Positions 35,990 to 48,413 of a stretch of 64,000 bases of DNA are shown one piece after another; position 1 is the stretch's first letter, and every line of letters begins with the position of its first letter. Source of the stretch: Lineus longissimus (taxonomy: Eukaryota > Nemertea > Pilidiophora > Heteronemertea > Lineidae); the NCBI RefSeq assembly GCF_910592395.1, contig NC_088312.1, positions 14,549,292-14,613,291 on the forward strand, written 5' to 3'. Made by a program: the position numbers and the translations under genes. A model generated the notes under the pieces. It was not told the DNA's origin and made no database searches. It saw nothing but the letters and a program-made list of their open reading frames with translations.

Positions 35990-36488
35990 CAGAAGACTCA
36001 CTGCAACCACGAATATATCACAAGAGATCGGTGGATGCAGAGGGGGGTATTAATTACTGCCACTACCAGAAGATCTGTTCATTATAGAAAAGTTAATCAA
36101 TTTCAAGAAAGGAGTCTCCTAAATCAGTTTACTCAAGCAAACACTGGTGTAATGAAATGGTGTGAGTCATTGTGTTCATCAGAGTAAGAAAACATACCTT
36201 ACGAAAACGTCTCGTTTAATACTAGCTCATCTGCTAGTGCTCTTCACGAAAAAACAGCTTAAAACAGAGTTCTGGGCTGTCGCAGCAATTCATAAAGCCA
36301 TTGCTTGTCCAAGATAATGTAGTATTTGACAGCTAGGAGTAACTCTCTTTCTTGTTGAATGATGGCTTCTGGTCCACTGCACTTGCAGGCAACAGGGATG
36401 TGAAGAAGAATAGTACCCATTTTATACTCAGAGGAGGGGGGGGGCATAAAAATCAAGGCCTACGCGTATGAACATTTAAATGTATTTT
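35990..36488. other. No gene seen
   Basis: A 70-codon plus-strand frame begins in the last minisatellite unit and has no recognisable domain; a G-run lies at 36435-36444. Confidence 0.4.
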
Positions 36489-36673
36489 AGAGTTTGTAAC
36501 TTGGTCACTCTGGATATTATGCATACTTTACTTCACAAGCTTTCAGGATCTGCTGACCCCTTGGTCATGTGATACCAATCACCACGGACAATATCACATG
36601 ACCAAGCCAATCCCAAAAGCTTGTGAAGTAAACTAGTATGTATAATATCAAGAGTTTCCAAGTTACAAACTCT
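36489..36673. mobile_element. 185-bp palindromic MITE
   Basis: The left arm AGAGTTTGTAACTTGG...GATATTAT.CATAC...TTTACTTCACAAGCTTT...CTTGGTCATGTGAT is matched through its whole length by the reverse complement of the right arm. The two arms meet at a loop of about 15 bp near 36582. No clear target duplication. Non-coding. Confidence 0.8.
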
Positions 36674-36996
36674 CAAATATAATATTCAAAATACATAGAT
36701 CTACAAATATTGTTATGAATTGAGTGTCTCTGCTCTGGCTTCCCACTGCTATTGGACTCATGCCCGGGGTGCCAAACAGCTGCTAGAATATCCAATAAAG
36801 ACTGTAAAAAATCCATCTGGTTTTGATACCTTCAAAAAGCTGTTGCATAATTACCCTAGTCAAGATTTATTGCATGATATCTAATCAAAGCAAATTAATT
36901 GGATTTTTTTGAGGGATGCTTATTCCGACTGAGGCGAGAGTCTGGGATGTACATTTGATGCATACATCCACATGAATATGCACTTTTAAAATTCGA

Positions 36997-37083
36997 CAGG
37001 GTGGCCCAGAATTATTTTCCCTCACACAATGGATACACAATAGAATTCTATTGTCAGAAGGAAAATAATTCTGGGCCACCCTG
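36997..37083. mobile_element. 87-bp mariner-type MITE (termini CAGGGTGGCCCAGAATTATT)
   Basis: CAGGGTGGCCCAGAATTATTTTCC at the left and its exact reverse complement at the right (24 bp), around a short core containing the palindrome CAATAGAATTCTATTG. The right flank is TA and the left flank GA (one change from TA). CAGGGTGGCC-type termini are typical of mariner-like elements. Confidence 0.85.
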
Positions 37084-37110
37084 TAGTAAATTTTTAGTTT
37101 TTTTTGCAAA

Positions 37111-37480
37111 GTGACCCATTTCTGCTAACTGTAAAGAATTTCACATGGCCATTGTACAGTTGTCACAATATATGCAGAATGTTGAAGGACTGCACCATTT
37201 TATGTAAAAAATGCTGCACAATTTTTTGGCAAAATTTTCTTAGCATTTATACAAAATGACCCACTCCTTCTTGCAATGATGAACATGGTCATTTTACAAT
37301 TGTCCCAATTTTTGCAGAATGTTGAAGGAATGCAATTTTTTGACCAAAAACTTCAAGCATTTCTTTCAGCTCTTATACAGAGTGACCCACCCATTTTACA
37401 ATGACAAACTTCACAAGGCCGTTGTACAGTTGTTACAATTTTTGCAGAAGGTCAAAGGACTGCAAATATCTAGTTGAAAA
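37111..37480 (+). repeat. Three diverged tandem repeats of about 125-145 bp
   Basis: GTGACCCA-type boxes at 37111, 37256 and 37381, each followed by ACAGTTGTCACAATTTTTGC..AATGTTGAAGGACTGCA-like sequence. Substitutions and small indels are numerous, so this is an old tandem. Confidence 0.65.
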
Positions 37481-37780
37481 TGCCGCAAATGTTTGTTGTA
37501 AAAAATGTGTTTCTGCAACTTCACACATAAAAGCAAGATTGGCAGAAGAGCTCATCAATGTTTCTGACATAGTTTTCCTGCAGAATCTATCTAAAACATT
37601 CGTACGGCACACCATCAGGGTATATATATTATGCAGTACAATAAGTTGAGACATCTGAGTGAAAAGACTAGGAAACAACATGTGAAAAGTACTTCGCCAT
37701 CAGTTCAAGTTTTGCTCTTGACGAAACACTGGAGCAGAATGTGTAATGGAAAGTATGAAACTCTGATAAACCAACCACAT

Positions 37781-37884
37781 GAAATGGTAATAGGGATATT
37801 GTGCTCACCGGTGACTGTCCATAGCAAGTGAGACCCTCTGTCACACAGCAGGGGTGGATCCCAGGGGGGGCCGACCCAAGCGAG
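37781..37884 (+). repeat. Repeat termini: composite element start and a GGGGTGGATCC end
   Basis: GAAATGGTAATAGGGATATTGTGCTCACC (37781-37809) matches the left end of the composite elements at 3352 and 25449. CAGGGGTGGATCCCAGGGGG at 37849 matches the left terminus of the 53044-53196 element. Neither has a matching right end nearby. Confidence 0.45.
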
Positions 37885-39744
37885 TGAAATGTGTAAAGAC
37901 ATAAAGAAAAGTGAAGAGAGTACCGCCTCCTCCAACTGCCAGCCTGCCAGGGTCTACCGCATGCTTACTGTTACTGCTCATATTATCCCCCACCTATACT
38001 ACCAGCCTCGGTCCCCTGTTCATTATTTGCCGACTTCATCAAAACGAAACGATACTCCCATGCTACGCCATTCTCCCACGCATTGGTCTCTGGCCCTTCT
38101 GTTAATCCAAATCTGACAAGAGGTGGGGCTACTCTTTTAGAGTATGAGCAAGCGGGTGCTATGAATGAAGCATTTTTAGGGGACATGCTTTCCTCAAAAA
38201 GATTAAATGGTGTTAGATATGTTCAGCCTTCCCAGTTGTCTTGAGACTTCATGAGATGAAAAATTGCACATACCTTAGAAGGATACAACAAAGACTTCCA
38301 AATATGATGTAACAGCGAAAAGGTCACTTTTCATCCAAGCAGTTGACACCAATCCTTCCTTCTACAGGACTCCTCAATAGATTTACTTGATACTGTGAAA
38401 GTGAACTACTGAAGTTCACTGTTTAGAGCAATGGAAAAGAGAACAAGGCCCTTTCCATGAAAATCTATATTTTTTCGATTGTACATGAAAACTTAAACTA
38501 ATGTTCGGTTGTATCGTGTTTTGTTAAATGTTAAATAGGGCCTCTAGGATCAATGCAATCAGAACAAATGTCATTAAATGCTAACAGCTTTTTCTGATGA
38601 ATGAACAATGACGCTAAAGGGTTCGTAGGATCGATGCTCTGCAGGTAAAACAGTCACTGTCAGTTGGGTAAATTAACCTGTGAACGATTCGAGAGATGAA
38701 CCTGTTGCCTTGCCCAAGATTTGGGTGCAGTTAAAGCAGTGTTTGGTGAAATGACCAATATCACCCTGTGGAATCAGCTGCATCTCCAACCTCTCCCTGT
38801 CATGGCCAACCACCTCTCCGAGAAAATCCAGCCACCAACTGAAGACTACCTCTAAACACGACCCTCACAGCGAACTGATAGCTTTCTCATTGTGACGAGG
38901 CTATGCCAGGACCACCAAGGAGCTAGGTTAAGATTTTCAAACTGATGTTGTATTTCTGGTTCCGCCGTTTCAGCTGTTACAGTTGTGAGTAAGGGAGAAA
39001 TCGAAAAATATGTTTGGACTGTAACAGCTCCAACATTGAAGCCAGAGTTGCATCATCGCTTTGAAGGTCTCATCGTGACTCCTTGGGTGTCCTGGCATAG
39101 CCTCACCATGGTGAGAAAGCTGTAAGTTGGATGAACAGTCCAAACGAGGACTTTGTTTACAGTCCAAGGCTGGATTTACTCGGTGGGCAAATACTCGGAG
39201 AGACAGGAGATGCTTGGATAGATTGCAGCTGATTCCGCAGGGTGAATAAGAATTTCTATTCTTGAACACATCAAAGACTGAAAGGTATTGCAAATCAAAG
39301 TTTTTTATACATAACACACATTCAAATATTGGAGTTCTCTGGAAGCATTCCTGGGGACGGAAATAAGCGGAGCTTCATGATGTAGTTGACAGTCACAACC
39401 TGGGTTCCCATTTCCTTGATCACCGTTTTGAATGGAACTCCAACGCTTTTATCATTACCATGGAAACAGAATAATTTTTTAATGCTTTTTCCTCATAAAC
39501 TGCCGCGAAATTGGATGCTGGTTAAATGAAATCATTTTGGCTGAAAAGATTAAATTCCATTCATTCGGATCATAATCTACGTGATAGCAGATTAAGTACG
39601 TTTTTCTGAGAACTGAATTCACCAATTTAGAAAATGCAGCAATTCATCTACAGAGCCACATAATTGATTTCAAATTAACCCTCAAATGTCAGGGCACACA
39701 GTTCGTTTCAAAAGTGCACAGCAATTCTTATTTGAAGAAGTAAC
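37885..39744. other. No gene seen
   Basis: Three overlapping frames on both strands at 37889-38186 (64-75 codons) and a 115-codon minus-strand frame at 38970-39317 are the largest open stretches here. None has a recognisable domain or splice context I can support. Confidence 0.4.
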
Positions 39745-40080
39745 CATGGGCTCACCATAACAGATATTTAGTAGATAATTCATGCTGTTTAAGAGACATG
39801 CTTTTACAGTTCAAATCACAAATGAAATCCATCCTGCTTCGCGTCATTGATACGCAACGTTCATGCGAGTTTCATGCCGAGTTCCGCGTCAATGACTCAC
39901 CAGTGACACGCTTATGTCTCTTATCTTGCATGCTAGGTAGCACGTCAAATACACGCCACTGACACGAATTTAGGGATGAAAATCATGATTTGGACTGCAT
40001 AGCCAAATTGAAATTTTATGCCATTTAACCTCTGCAACCTTGAAAAGTAAGTCAAATCAAACATCCATTACACATATACA
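39745..40080 (+). repeat. Composite repeat fragment interrupted by a MITE
   Basis: GGGCTCACCATAACAGATATTTAGTAGATAATTCATGCT resembles the start of the 25449 element (GCTCACC...CATTTAGTAGGCAGGATCATGCTT). After the MITE at 39807-39997 it continues with TTTATGCCATTTAACCTCTGCAACCTTGAAAAGTAAGTCAAATC, a decayed core box. The MITE is therefore nested in an older composite element. Confidence 0.55.
39807..39997. mobile_element. MITE family C, copy 1 (termini CAGTCCAAATCA)
   Basis: Left TA-CAGTTCAAATCACAAATGAAATCCAT and right TTAGGGATGAAAATCATGATTTGGACTG are inverted repeats of about 27 bp. The interior is GC-richer with CGCGTCA/TGACACGC motifs. Copy 2 is only 178 bp further on (40176-40349) and a solo left end is at 30270. 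Confidence 0.75.
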
Positions 40081-40175
40081 GTATGGTGTTTAGATCAACG
40101 CATGATATGATCAGATTGGTGACAGATTGATTTGCAAAATATAGAGGCATCAATTTGGCGGTTTACAGTGATGTA

Positions 40176-40349
40176 CAGTCCAAATCACAATTAACATCCC
40201 TAACTTTGCATCAGCCGCAGTGCTATGACGTCACTGCGATTGCCACTTGCGCACCACTGACGCATCACTTGTGCACAAATCGAGGTGCAATTTGCACACA
40301 GCGTGTAACTGAGGCGAAGCAAACGGAATGTCATTTGTGAGTTGGACTG
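40176..40349. mobile_element. MITE family C, copy 2
   Basis: TA-CAGTCCAAATCACAATTAACATCCC at the left and AATGTCATTTGTGAGTTGGACTG at the right are inverted repeats. The interior holds GACGTCACTGCGATTGCCACTTGCGCACC and TTGCACACAGCGTG, alike in style but not identical to copy 1. Right flank TT instead of TA. Confidence 0.75.
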
Positions 40350-40585
40350 TTCGCAAGTGGATAATAGTTTTTAAGATGGCAAAGGTTTACTTACTTAAGG
40401 GCAAAGGGGCTCAGTGGTGCCTCGACCTGGGGCATTATGTAAGCGGTATGCATATATACGCTTTTGGATTATCTGAAAAGATACAGCAAAGGTTACCATC
40501 AGAAAGATCAATGGAAGTCAGACAGAAATTTTTGAGAAAATCTGTTTGCAGTGAGTGATATGGATTCAGAATCATAGACAAAATA

Positions 40586-40762
40586 CAGTAGAACCTCTCT
40601 ATTAAGGACAACCTTGGGATTGACATATGCTGTCCTTGTTAGAGAGTTGTCCTGCTTACAGAGGTAAAATTGAATGGAAGCAACCAATTTGGTACCAAAA
40701 CTAGTGTCCTTAATAGAGGTTTTTCCTTAATAGAGAGGTGTCCACTGAGGGAGGTTCCACTG
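40586..40762 (+). mobile_element. Pogo/Tigger-like MITE, copy 3
   Basis: CAGTAGAACCTCTCTATTAAGGACA to GGGAGGTTCCACTG, with TA at 40584-40585 and 40763-40764. At 177 bp it is longer than the others because the internal AATAGAG stretch is duplicated (TTAATAGAGG...CTTAATAGAGAGG). Confidence 0.85.
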
Positions 40763-40764
40763 TA

Positions 40765-41597
40765 CATTGTTTCCTGATGCAATACCAGGAAGACAAGATA
40801 GGATGCCACTATACTAAGACAACAGGAATCCCTAGTGAGAACAGCCAGATTCAATCAGCCCTCGTGCTTTTCTAAAGTCAAAACAGCATAAGAAATGGAC
40901 TGCTCTTGCCTCAGTAATAGATGAATGACCTTTTTCTGTATAATGGGACAAGCCAAAAATAGTTTACACAGATTTGAGACACTTATTTCAGCCGGAATCA
41001 GAATGATCAGTGGATTGAGGCAAGATTCTGCCCAACATGCCTAGTTGTAATGGTACATTTAGGCAGGGATCCTCCCTCAGTGGAGTGAGGCAAGATTCTT
41101 CCCAAATTGCCTATTGGCACTCAGGACACATCCTCCCATAGAAGGCATTTGGAGAGATTCTAAAATATACACTTGCACATTAGATTCAGTGCATATAGGA
41201 ATGATACAAAGATGTTCTTTGTGATGATTTTGAAACAGGGCCTACTTTATAATGGTACACTTAGGTAGGGACCCCCCCCCCCTAAATCAATTGCTTCAAG
41301 AACCAACAGGAAGAAGTACAACACTTCACTTCTAGTTTCATCAATATAACCAGTATAGCTGGCCTTCATTCAGTGATGTGTGGTCGAGATAAATTCATCG
41401 CCAGCAGAATTTTACATTCTGTATTAGCAAACCATAGTTGTTTCAAGCTCTAGTGATGTGAAACACGCGCTTACATTTAAGTGTGAACATAATTTTGGCC
41501 TACTACATCCGAAGTTAATGTGTTTTCACCTGTCTGTGAAGAGTAATAATGACTGAGTTAGCATCAGGTGCTGTGGAGTCTCAACATTCACAAACAT
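40765..41597. other. No gene seen; one short duplication
   Basis: Around 41013-41118 a ~72-bp unit is present twice (GTGGA.TGAGGCAAGATTCT.CCCAA..TGCCTA). A C-run is at 41271-41282. Confidence 0.45.
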
Positions 41598-41697
41598 AGG
41601 AGAAACCACTAGAGTAAAACAGGGAAAAACCACTAGAGTAAAACAGGGGAAACCACAAGAGTAAACCAGGAGAAACCACTAGAGTAAAACAGGGAAT
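41598..41697 (+). repeat. ~26-bp minisatellite, 4 copies
   Basis: Head-to-tail AGGAGAAACCACTAGAGTAAAAC units (24-27 bp) with slight changes between copies. Confidence 0.85.
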
Positions 41698-43999
41698 ATT
41701 CAAAGAGTTTCATTGCAAACATTTTCCCCTATATACTAGGAGATCTTGTCCAACCAGTTAGCAAGTCACATTAGTTCACCTCCCTGAAGGAAAGATAAAG
41801 CATGTAGCAACTAATAGGAAAGGCAATAAAACAATCAGAGGTGAAGAGCACCCATTTGAGTGAATAATGAGGCTGCCAGTAACCAGTCTGTAGCAGGCAA
41901 GGTGATAAATACACTAGTAAAGACATGAATGAAGAACAAGAGTTGATGGATGAAGTCTAGTCACAACCAGGATGGTAGCAATTTTCTTTGTTTAGTGAAG
42001 GTAATCACTGAAAGTAATCAACACTTTTAACACCATAATTAGTTTGTTAACATCCAATAATACTACTAGGTGAAGCTATTATCAATATGATCCCCAGAGA
42101 CCAGGTAATTATTATAACAACTTCAACTACTCCTGCAACATTCATCAGCATCTGGTAGATGATTGCAAGATAGATATCTGGCAGACATCCGTCAGACATC
42201 GGGCTGGGGCTGGACATCTATCGGACATCACTTTGAAGGATATCTCTTGTATCCACCAGATGTCTGGCCTTGTGGACAACTCTTTAGACATGTCATCAAC
42301 ATTCCGTGGGTCTGGCGATATGAATTTGTCATAAATGCATCAGAAAACACGAAAGGAACAATTGTAACTTACAGATGCCTCAGCAAATTGAAAATGTCTT
42401 ATTACTTGATTCCAAAATACTGAACCCCATGTTGCCAGAGTTCTACCCTCACATTGCTCAAAAAATGCCCAGGGAATGTCCAGCAGACACCAGGCAGGCC
42501 AAGGCCTAGGACATATTCTACCTATCCAGGAATACTGATTGGCTTTCAGTCGCCACTATTCTGACTCTAAAACTATTTCTTCCTCAAGTGAAACAGGGCA
42601 ATCATGACAAAAGAATATGATTTCCGGTAATACTTTCCAGTGATATCCTCTTCAAGATTTGAGTAAGGCTGTAAAACATGCATTGGGAGGCATTCATCGA
42701 AAAAATGCACTGGACATTTCAAGTATCCACCAGCCTTCAAGTCAAATTCTATCCTGCTCCGACTTGCGATAGAACCTGCTGCAATATTCTATCAATGATC
42801 TGCCCAACAATTTAGGCTACCGCCATATCTCACATGCACTTCTTTGACACACTCAACACTGACAACAGAGTTGGCAAAACCTGAGCAGCATTCTGTCCAC
42901 CTGTATACTACTAGCCTCCACAGACTATAAGTGTAGCTGCGCAGAGGCCAGTGTAGATGAACTCCACTGGGAAACCAATTGGAAAATTCAATTGAGCCAA
43001 AAAACGTTTCATTTCAGAGTAAAGTGGTCTGATCACAAGGGAAAGGCCAAATTAGCAAGTTTCACCTGCTCTGCTGCAAAATGTCCCTCCTGAAGGTAAA
43101 TGGAATTCAGCGATGAACACTGTACTTTGGCTGTTATAATGAACATGTGCTTTTGTGCAAGATATTGTGATATTTTTCAGCCACTCCACTTCCTGCCCTC
43201 ATCCTCCCCTGAACTGGAACTCTAAATGATGGTAGCCGGAATTAGGTTGCTGATAGACCAACGCCTTATGCAATGAGTAGCTGCCAGTGAGACATGTAGA
43301 TCCTCACTTGAATGCGACACATGCCCTTGGGATGTCGATTTCTCACATATATCTTACATGTCTGAAGTAAATTTGGTATGTTGCCACACACTCTCTGCAT
43401 TGATTCACCTCGAATTGTTCCCCAGAGAGAAGCCCCATCATCAACTTCTGGAGACTTCACTATATAATTTATAGGTCGGCTTCTCTGTTGTACCTGTTTC
43501 ACTTTAGTATTTACTTCAGTATCATGCTTTCCACAAATGTGCCAAAGGACCAACCAAGTTTATTGAGGGCACTACTACAAATTGTTGCCTGCTCTATCGA
43601 AATGAGTCCGTTGGGTAAAATTCTTGAAAATGCGCTATCGGTACTGGCTTATTCTACACAAAGTTATCTTTAAAATGATGTCTGATACATGAGGATCTCT
43701 TGAGGATGGGCTGAGATATGGACTTCAGAATATATTTCACTCTCTGAAGTAAAAAGTTGAGAAAATGGGTATGGATAAGCATTGGAAGGACCAACATATT
43801 TGCTGTATTTCATGGATTTAGTGGCATCGAAACACCTCTAGACAGAGTTTAAATGACCCAGGAAAGTCATTAAGTCATTTTTCCAAAAAAATTATTTTTC
43901 TCCCCCCTCGAATTTTTGTTCTCCCTTTTCCCTATATGCGACCTCCGCCTCCATTTGACAGAGCAGCAGGAGCAATACAATGCCCTTCCCTTGATGCAT
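41698..43999. other. No gene seen
   Basis: About 2.3 kb. The longest frames (86 codons at 42163 plus, 95 codons at 43266 minus) have no recognised domain; around 42155-42265 GACATC/ATCTGG motifs recur irregularly. Confidence 0.4.
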
Positions 44000-44158
44000 C
44001 ATCAAGTCAGATGCGAGTTTCTGAATTGAGACTATTGCGGGGGTGGGGGTATTGTCCAAATATTCATCAGGCCTTATCTAGCAAACTGCCATGCGCCAGA
44101 CTCATAAACAGTAAATGATAAGGTACTGAATCGCTGGTGTTGCGAAATCTCCTTTAAG
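44000..44158 (-). repeat. Dispersed repeat family B, copy 2
   Basis: ATCAAGTCAGATGCGAGTTTCTGAATTGAG, a G-rich run, TATTGTCCAAATATTCATCAGGCC and CTGAATCGCTGGTGTTGCGAAATCTCCTTTAA correspond in order to 34525-34725. Confidence 0.6.
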
Positions 44159-45775
44159 TCATCTTCCACGCTTTTGCAGATGTTTCCATCCTCAAATTGC
44201 CCATAACGATGGGAAAAATTTAATTCAAAATCTAACTAATTATTGTGTTATTCTGATCTGACTGGACTTGAGAAATATTTTGTGCAAATTGAAAAACTGT
44301 CAACCTCCTGTCATCTTAAATCACCAAAACAGTAATGATGATTTTCTAGATTAAACAGCACTTCAACAGGTCTCCTAAACTGTCAGTCTAAAATAAACAA
44401 CACCTGTCTATTCTTGAGCAAAATGATACAGCTTACTTGTTTCCAGTAGTATACACTACTCCAAAAATACACAAGCCGTAAAACACTCATTCAAAGACAT
44501 AAATCCATAAACCAATATGGGGATTGAAGAGGCTTATGTATGCCTAAGAAAAATGTCATGTTATCCTCTGGTTTTTTTGCCACTGGGATCAGTTCCAGCT
44601 GCATGATAGAACCCAGTCCAGACATCCCATAGACCTATTTTTAAAGAAGACCTGTCCCATATAGCACAGTACAACAGAAAGATCCCACAACTAACAGAGC
44701 CTGCAATCAATTGTGACACTCTATCAGTAAACCAACAAAGGGATTGATGAGGTTTATGTACATGTAGGCCTATCAAAATCGATTTTATCCTTTCCTCAGG
44801 CAATAATTAGAATACTTTCATCAGCAGCCCACCAGTAGCAAAAAGAACCAAGTCTACATATTTTAGGAATAAAATTATGTACTAATTGGATAGCCACAAT
44901 GCACCAGAGACAGAAATATCCGAAAGGAACTGAAGCCTGTGCTAGACCAATCATCACACCGAATAATGCTCACAAATTCTTACCAAAGAATCCTATCTGA
45001 CAAGTTGTGTAAATCCTCCAATGACTGAACAAATGAAGATTGATACTGGCTTCCCACGACTCTATAAAACCAATGGAAATGTATCAAAACGGCAAAATAA
45101 GAACTTAGCGTGTATCCACGCACTTTACACGATGGTGTGTTCTGTCTATCATTCATGCACTTGCTGATAATATCAATCAGGTAACAGACCATATGCTGGC
45201 AAGATAAATATTTACTCACTCGAGGACAAGTAGTGTATAGTCACTGGTCTGAACCGTTCCCGCTGATAAACCAGAAAACAAGATACCCAGTCAGAAATGC
45301 TAGATTATTTATACTCTATAAACTGATAAGTTTGGGGGTCAGAGTCTGGTCCTGACCCTGATTAAGAGCTGTATCATGCACACCCAGAATTATCAATTCT
45401 TGTGACACCTAAATTTGACAGCTTGAAAGATAGCCAATATATACCCTAATGAACTGGTAAGTTTGGGGTTCAGACCCTGGTTTATTGTCGGAAAATATCT
45501 TATGAAAGGGGTTCTACTATTTGGTTAGCCATTACGCTTCAAACCGATAAGCTTGAGGTTTAGACTCTGGTGTATTATCAACACCTCCTATATTTCAAAA
45601 GTAGTAAGAGCTAGATATTACCCACAAGGTTGCTAGGTGCCATTCAGCATGTTCAATTTTGATAGATGGGTGATCCCAGGTTTTCCAACAGTCTTGACGT
45701 CATGTTTCTTTGTTGTTTTTTTTCGCAGTACCAGTAATTAATCAGCAGGGCTAAGATCAGTGAAACCAGACTTGA
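44159..45775. other. No gene seen; weak repeats near the end
   Basis: ACTGATAAGTTTGGGGGTCAGAGTCTGG (45322), ACTGGTAAGTTTGGGGTTCAGACCCTGG (45454) and ACCGATAAGCTTGAGGTTTAGACTCTGG (45543) are three diverged copies at ~90-130 bp spacing. No gene is recognisable. Confidence 0.45.
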
Positions 45776-45933
45776 CAGCATAACTTCTCTATTAGAGACA
45801 CCCTTAGGCAAACTGGCAAGCGCTTTCCTTAATAGAGAGGTGTCCTGATTAGAGAGGTCTCATTGAATGGAAACAACCAAATTAAGTCCAAACCTTGTGT
45901 CTTTAGTAGGGGGAGCTAAGGGAGGTTCCTCTG
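45776..45933 (+). mobile_element. Pogo/Tigger-like MITE, copy 4 (diverged)
   Basis: CAGCATAACTTCTCTATTAGAGACACC to GGGAGGTTCCTCTG, with AATAGAGAGGTGTCCTGATTAG inside. The termini have accumulated changes and the TA flanks are no longer intact. Confidence 0.75.
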
Positions 45934-47928
45934 CATTAGCAAAGTACATGTACATGTCTTGAGGGATTGCAAATTTTTGGTCTCTGCATATGATATTCGG
46001 CTAATCAAAATTGCAACTCATTTCTGAAAAAAAAATTTTTTTAAAAGAGGCAATATAGTGGCTACAATGTAAAATTGGCGACTTACATTTTTAAAGAATA
46101 CGTTGATCCAATAATTCATAAAGTACACTCTTAGTTAAGTATAGACATGTTCTTCGTATATGCTAGTCCATAAGACTTTCAAATCCGGTTATGACATTAA
46201 CTACTGGTGAGACTAATACACTAGGATAACAAAATCCAATGTAAGCAATAGAAAAAGTTCAGCAGAAAATTATTGTCTAAATAGAACTTATTTCGTATGA
46301 ATGCATGATGGAGAAGGCAAGATCAAACCCCTTATTACTTTGATCCTATTTATGAACAATAACTCTGAATAAGGGTGTAAAGATTACAGGGGCCTAAGTC
46401 ATTGTTTCCCTGATCCAGAGACAGATCAGGACAAGCATTACCACCTATGTTCCCACAGATTGGCTGGGTCAAGCTGATGTCAACTTTGCACACAGGGCCA
46501 ATGAAAGTCAACTGTGTAGTTCTCGTTGTCAGCCACTCTAGGAAATCGGTGCAGGATTTTCATCTGTAGATTTGATATTTCTCTTCAGCACCCCCTAGCG
46601 GATATCTCATAAATTAATGAAGTTACCTTAAAGATGGTGGAATGAAAATGAGGAAATGAAACTACAATGGAATTATATTTTTGAAAATACTTGACTCAAT
46701 GCACACAGGGATACACTGTCATCACCTGGAAGCATGGGATGGCATGGCCGGAGAAAATGTTAATCAATGAAAAGAGTGTTCTTTCTCAAATCACATGAAC
46801 CATCAGCTCACCAGGTGAAGTTTATGAAGCCCTTTTTTTCAAGCTGGTGCAGGGCCATAGATCATGTGCTGGCAGTGACAAGAATCACAAATCACTTTCA
46901 GTGGCCTGGCACATTGACCAGTTTGGATTCCAAGGTTTTTCAAAACAAAAGAAATGTCATGAACAGATACTGATTTCGAAACTTTGGAAATGAGGCAATA
47001 ATTTATTGGCTTGATCATAAACAGAACAGACAATTGAAAGGATGATAGTAACCTGACTCTACTGATAAAATCAAACGAATACTGTAATAATATAGAAGTG
47101 GGAAGTATATCCTTCCATTAAAGTGTCAATGGCAGCAGCATTATTGGGCACAATACTGTTGGTTGTAACTGGTTCACACAACCAATTTTTGTTACATTTT
47201 AAAAACAAGGATTGACAAAATCTTGTGCTGACACCTGAACCTGAGCCGCTGAACTGAAATAGGTTATTATTTGAGAAAGCGGTTTGTGAGGGAAAACAAT
47301 CTTTTTGATGGATTGTCATTGACATGTTGTTTTATGGTCCTAGTTTCCAAGTTGGTGAGATCCTCGTTTCCTCAAAGGGTTAACAGCTTATCTCATGTTA
47401 ACATAAAACAATATTGCACACTGTTTACCAAATTACTTCATGTATGTTTCATGTATTTACATATGCAAGATGAATTTGTTCACCTGGTCAAGGTGTCTAC
47501 CATAGACAGGTGACTCAAACAGTGATCTATGGCTATCTGACCTCACCTGGTACTTTATGGAACATAATCAATGAACCACAGGCCACTGAATCAGAGTTCA
47601 GAAAGAAATTAAAACATGGTAAAAGGGTTTTGGTAGAAGAGGGGGCAAGTCCACAGAGGTCTCGTGGAGACCCAAAGCTGAGAAGCCTCCACTTCACAAG
47701 CTAGCTGGAAGTTACATACATGTGCCTTGCAGGACCAGCGCAGATTCCTTCTTTTTCTTAATCCAACCCTTCTTGGACACTTTACAATGGTTTAACCCCT
47801 AACTAACACTTGCTTCAGTGGCCTGCGAGTTATTATAAAATACCTGGATTTAGAATGGAACCGCACATTACAGTGTAAATGGACTATGCGCAAACAAAGC
47901 CTCGTTTGGAATTCAGCGGTAATGGTTT
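45934..47928. other. No gene seen
   Basis: About 2 kb without recognisable genes or repeats; frames of 60-84 codons have no known domain. Confidence 0.4.
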
Positions 47929-48186
47929 GGCAGCGGTAGCGTAGTGGAAGAGTCGGCCCCATGATCAGGAGGTTGTGGGTTCGACTCCCAGCCGAGTCAC
48001 TGCTTAGTTCCCCTACTGGTTGAGTTCGTGTGAGTGCCTTCTGGTTGCTCCTTGAAACCCCTGATTGATTTCTGTGGAGTCCAGGGTAATAATATGATAT
48101 CTCAAAAGCGCTTTAATCAGGCAAACATGGAAAAGCACAATATAAGAACTCAATATCATTATCATTATTATAATCATCATTATTAA
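47929..48186 (+). repeat. tRNA-derived SINE, copy 1
   Basis: A consensus A box (TAGCGTAGTGG, 47937-47947) and B box (GGTTCGACTCC, 47978-47988) sit in a tRNA-like head whose putative anticodon loop contains CATGAT. A ~150-bp body (TTCTGGTTGCTCCTTGAAAC ... AAAAGCGCTTTAATCAGG ... CATGGAAAAGCAC) and an (ATC/ATT)n tail (48150-48186) follow. The same head, body and tail recur at 53901-54133, proving a dispersed SINE family rather than a tRNA gene. Confidence 0.88.
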
Positions 48187-48281
48187 CCATAACCACTTGG
48201 GTTGGTGCAAAATGTGGAAGCTGTCAAAAAGCATTTAAAACCACATTTTCCGTTGTTTAATTTGAGATATTCTAGAATAGA

Positions 48282-48413
48282 AATTGATACCTCATCACTG
48301 TCAGTATTGATTTTCTCACCAAAACCGCTGGTGTGGAGCTGAAATGTTGACGAAAACCTTGGCTCTGCCCTGGTTTTGGTGAGACAACCAATACCAACAG
48401 TGGGGTATCAATT
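48282..48413. mobile_element. 132-bp MITE (termini AATTGATACC)
   Basis: AATTGATACCTCATCACTGTCAGTATTG..TTTCTCACCAAAACC at the left is matched by the reverse complement of GGTTTTGGTGAGACAACC..AATACCAACAGTGGGGTATCAATT at the right (about 45 bp). The central ~40 bp are unique. No clear target duplication. Confidence 0.75.

Noticed and set aside
38970-39317. 115-codon minus-strand frame
   Set aside because: No recognisable domain and no supporting neighbour; the length is not exceptional for chance in 64 kb.
47929-48000. Possible functional tRNA gene
   Set aside because: The A and B boxes are good, but the 3' side runs into a body and tail shared with 53901-54133, the structure of a SINE; no T-run terminator follows a closed acceptor stem.
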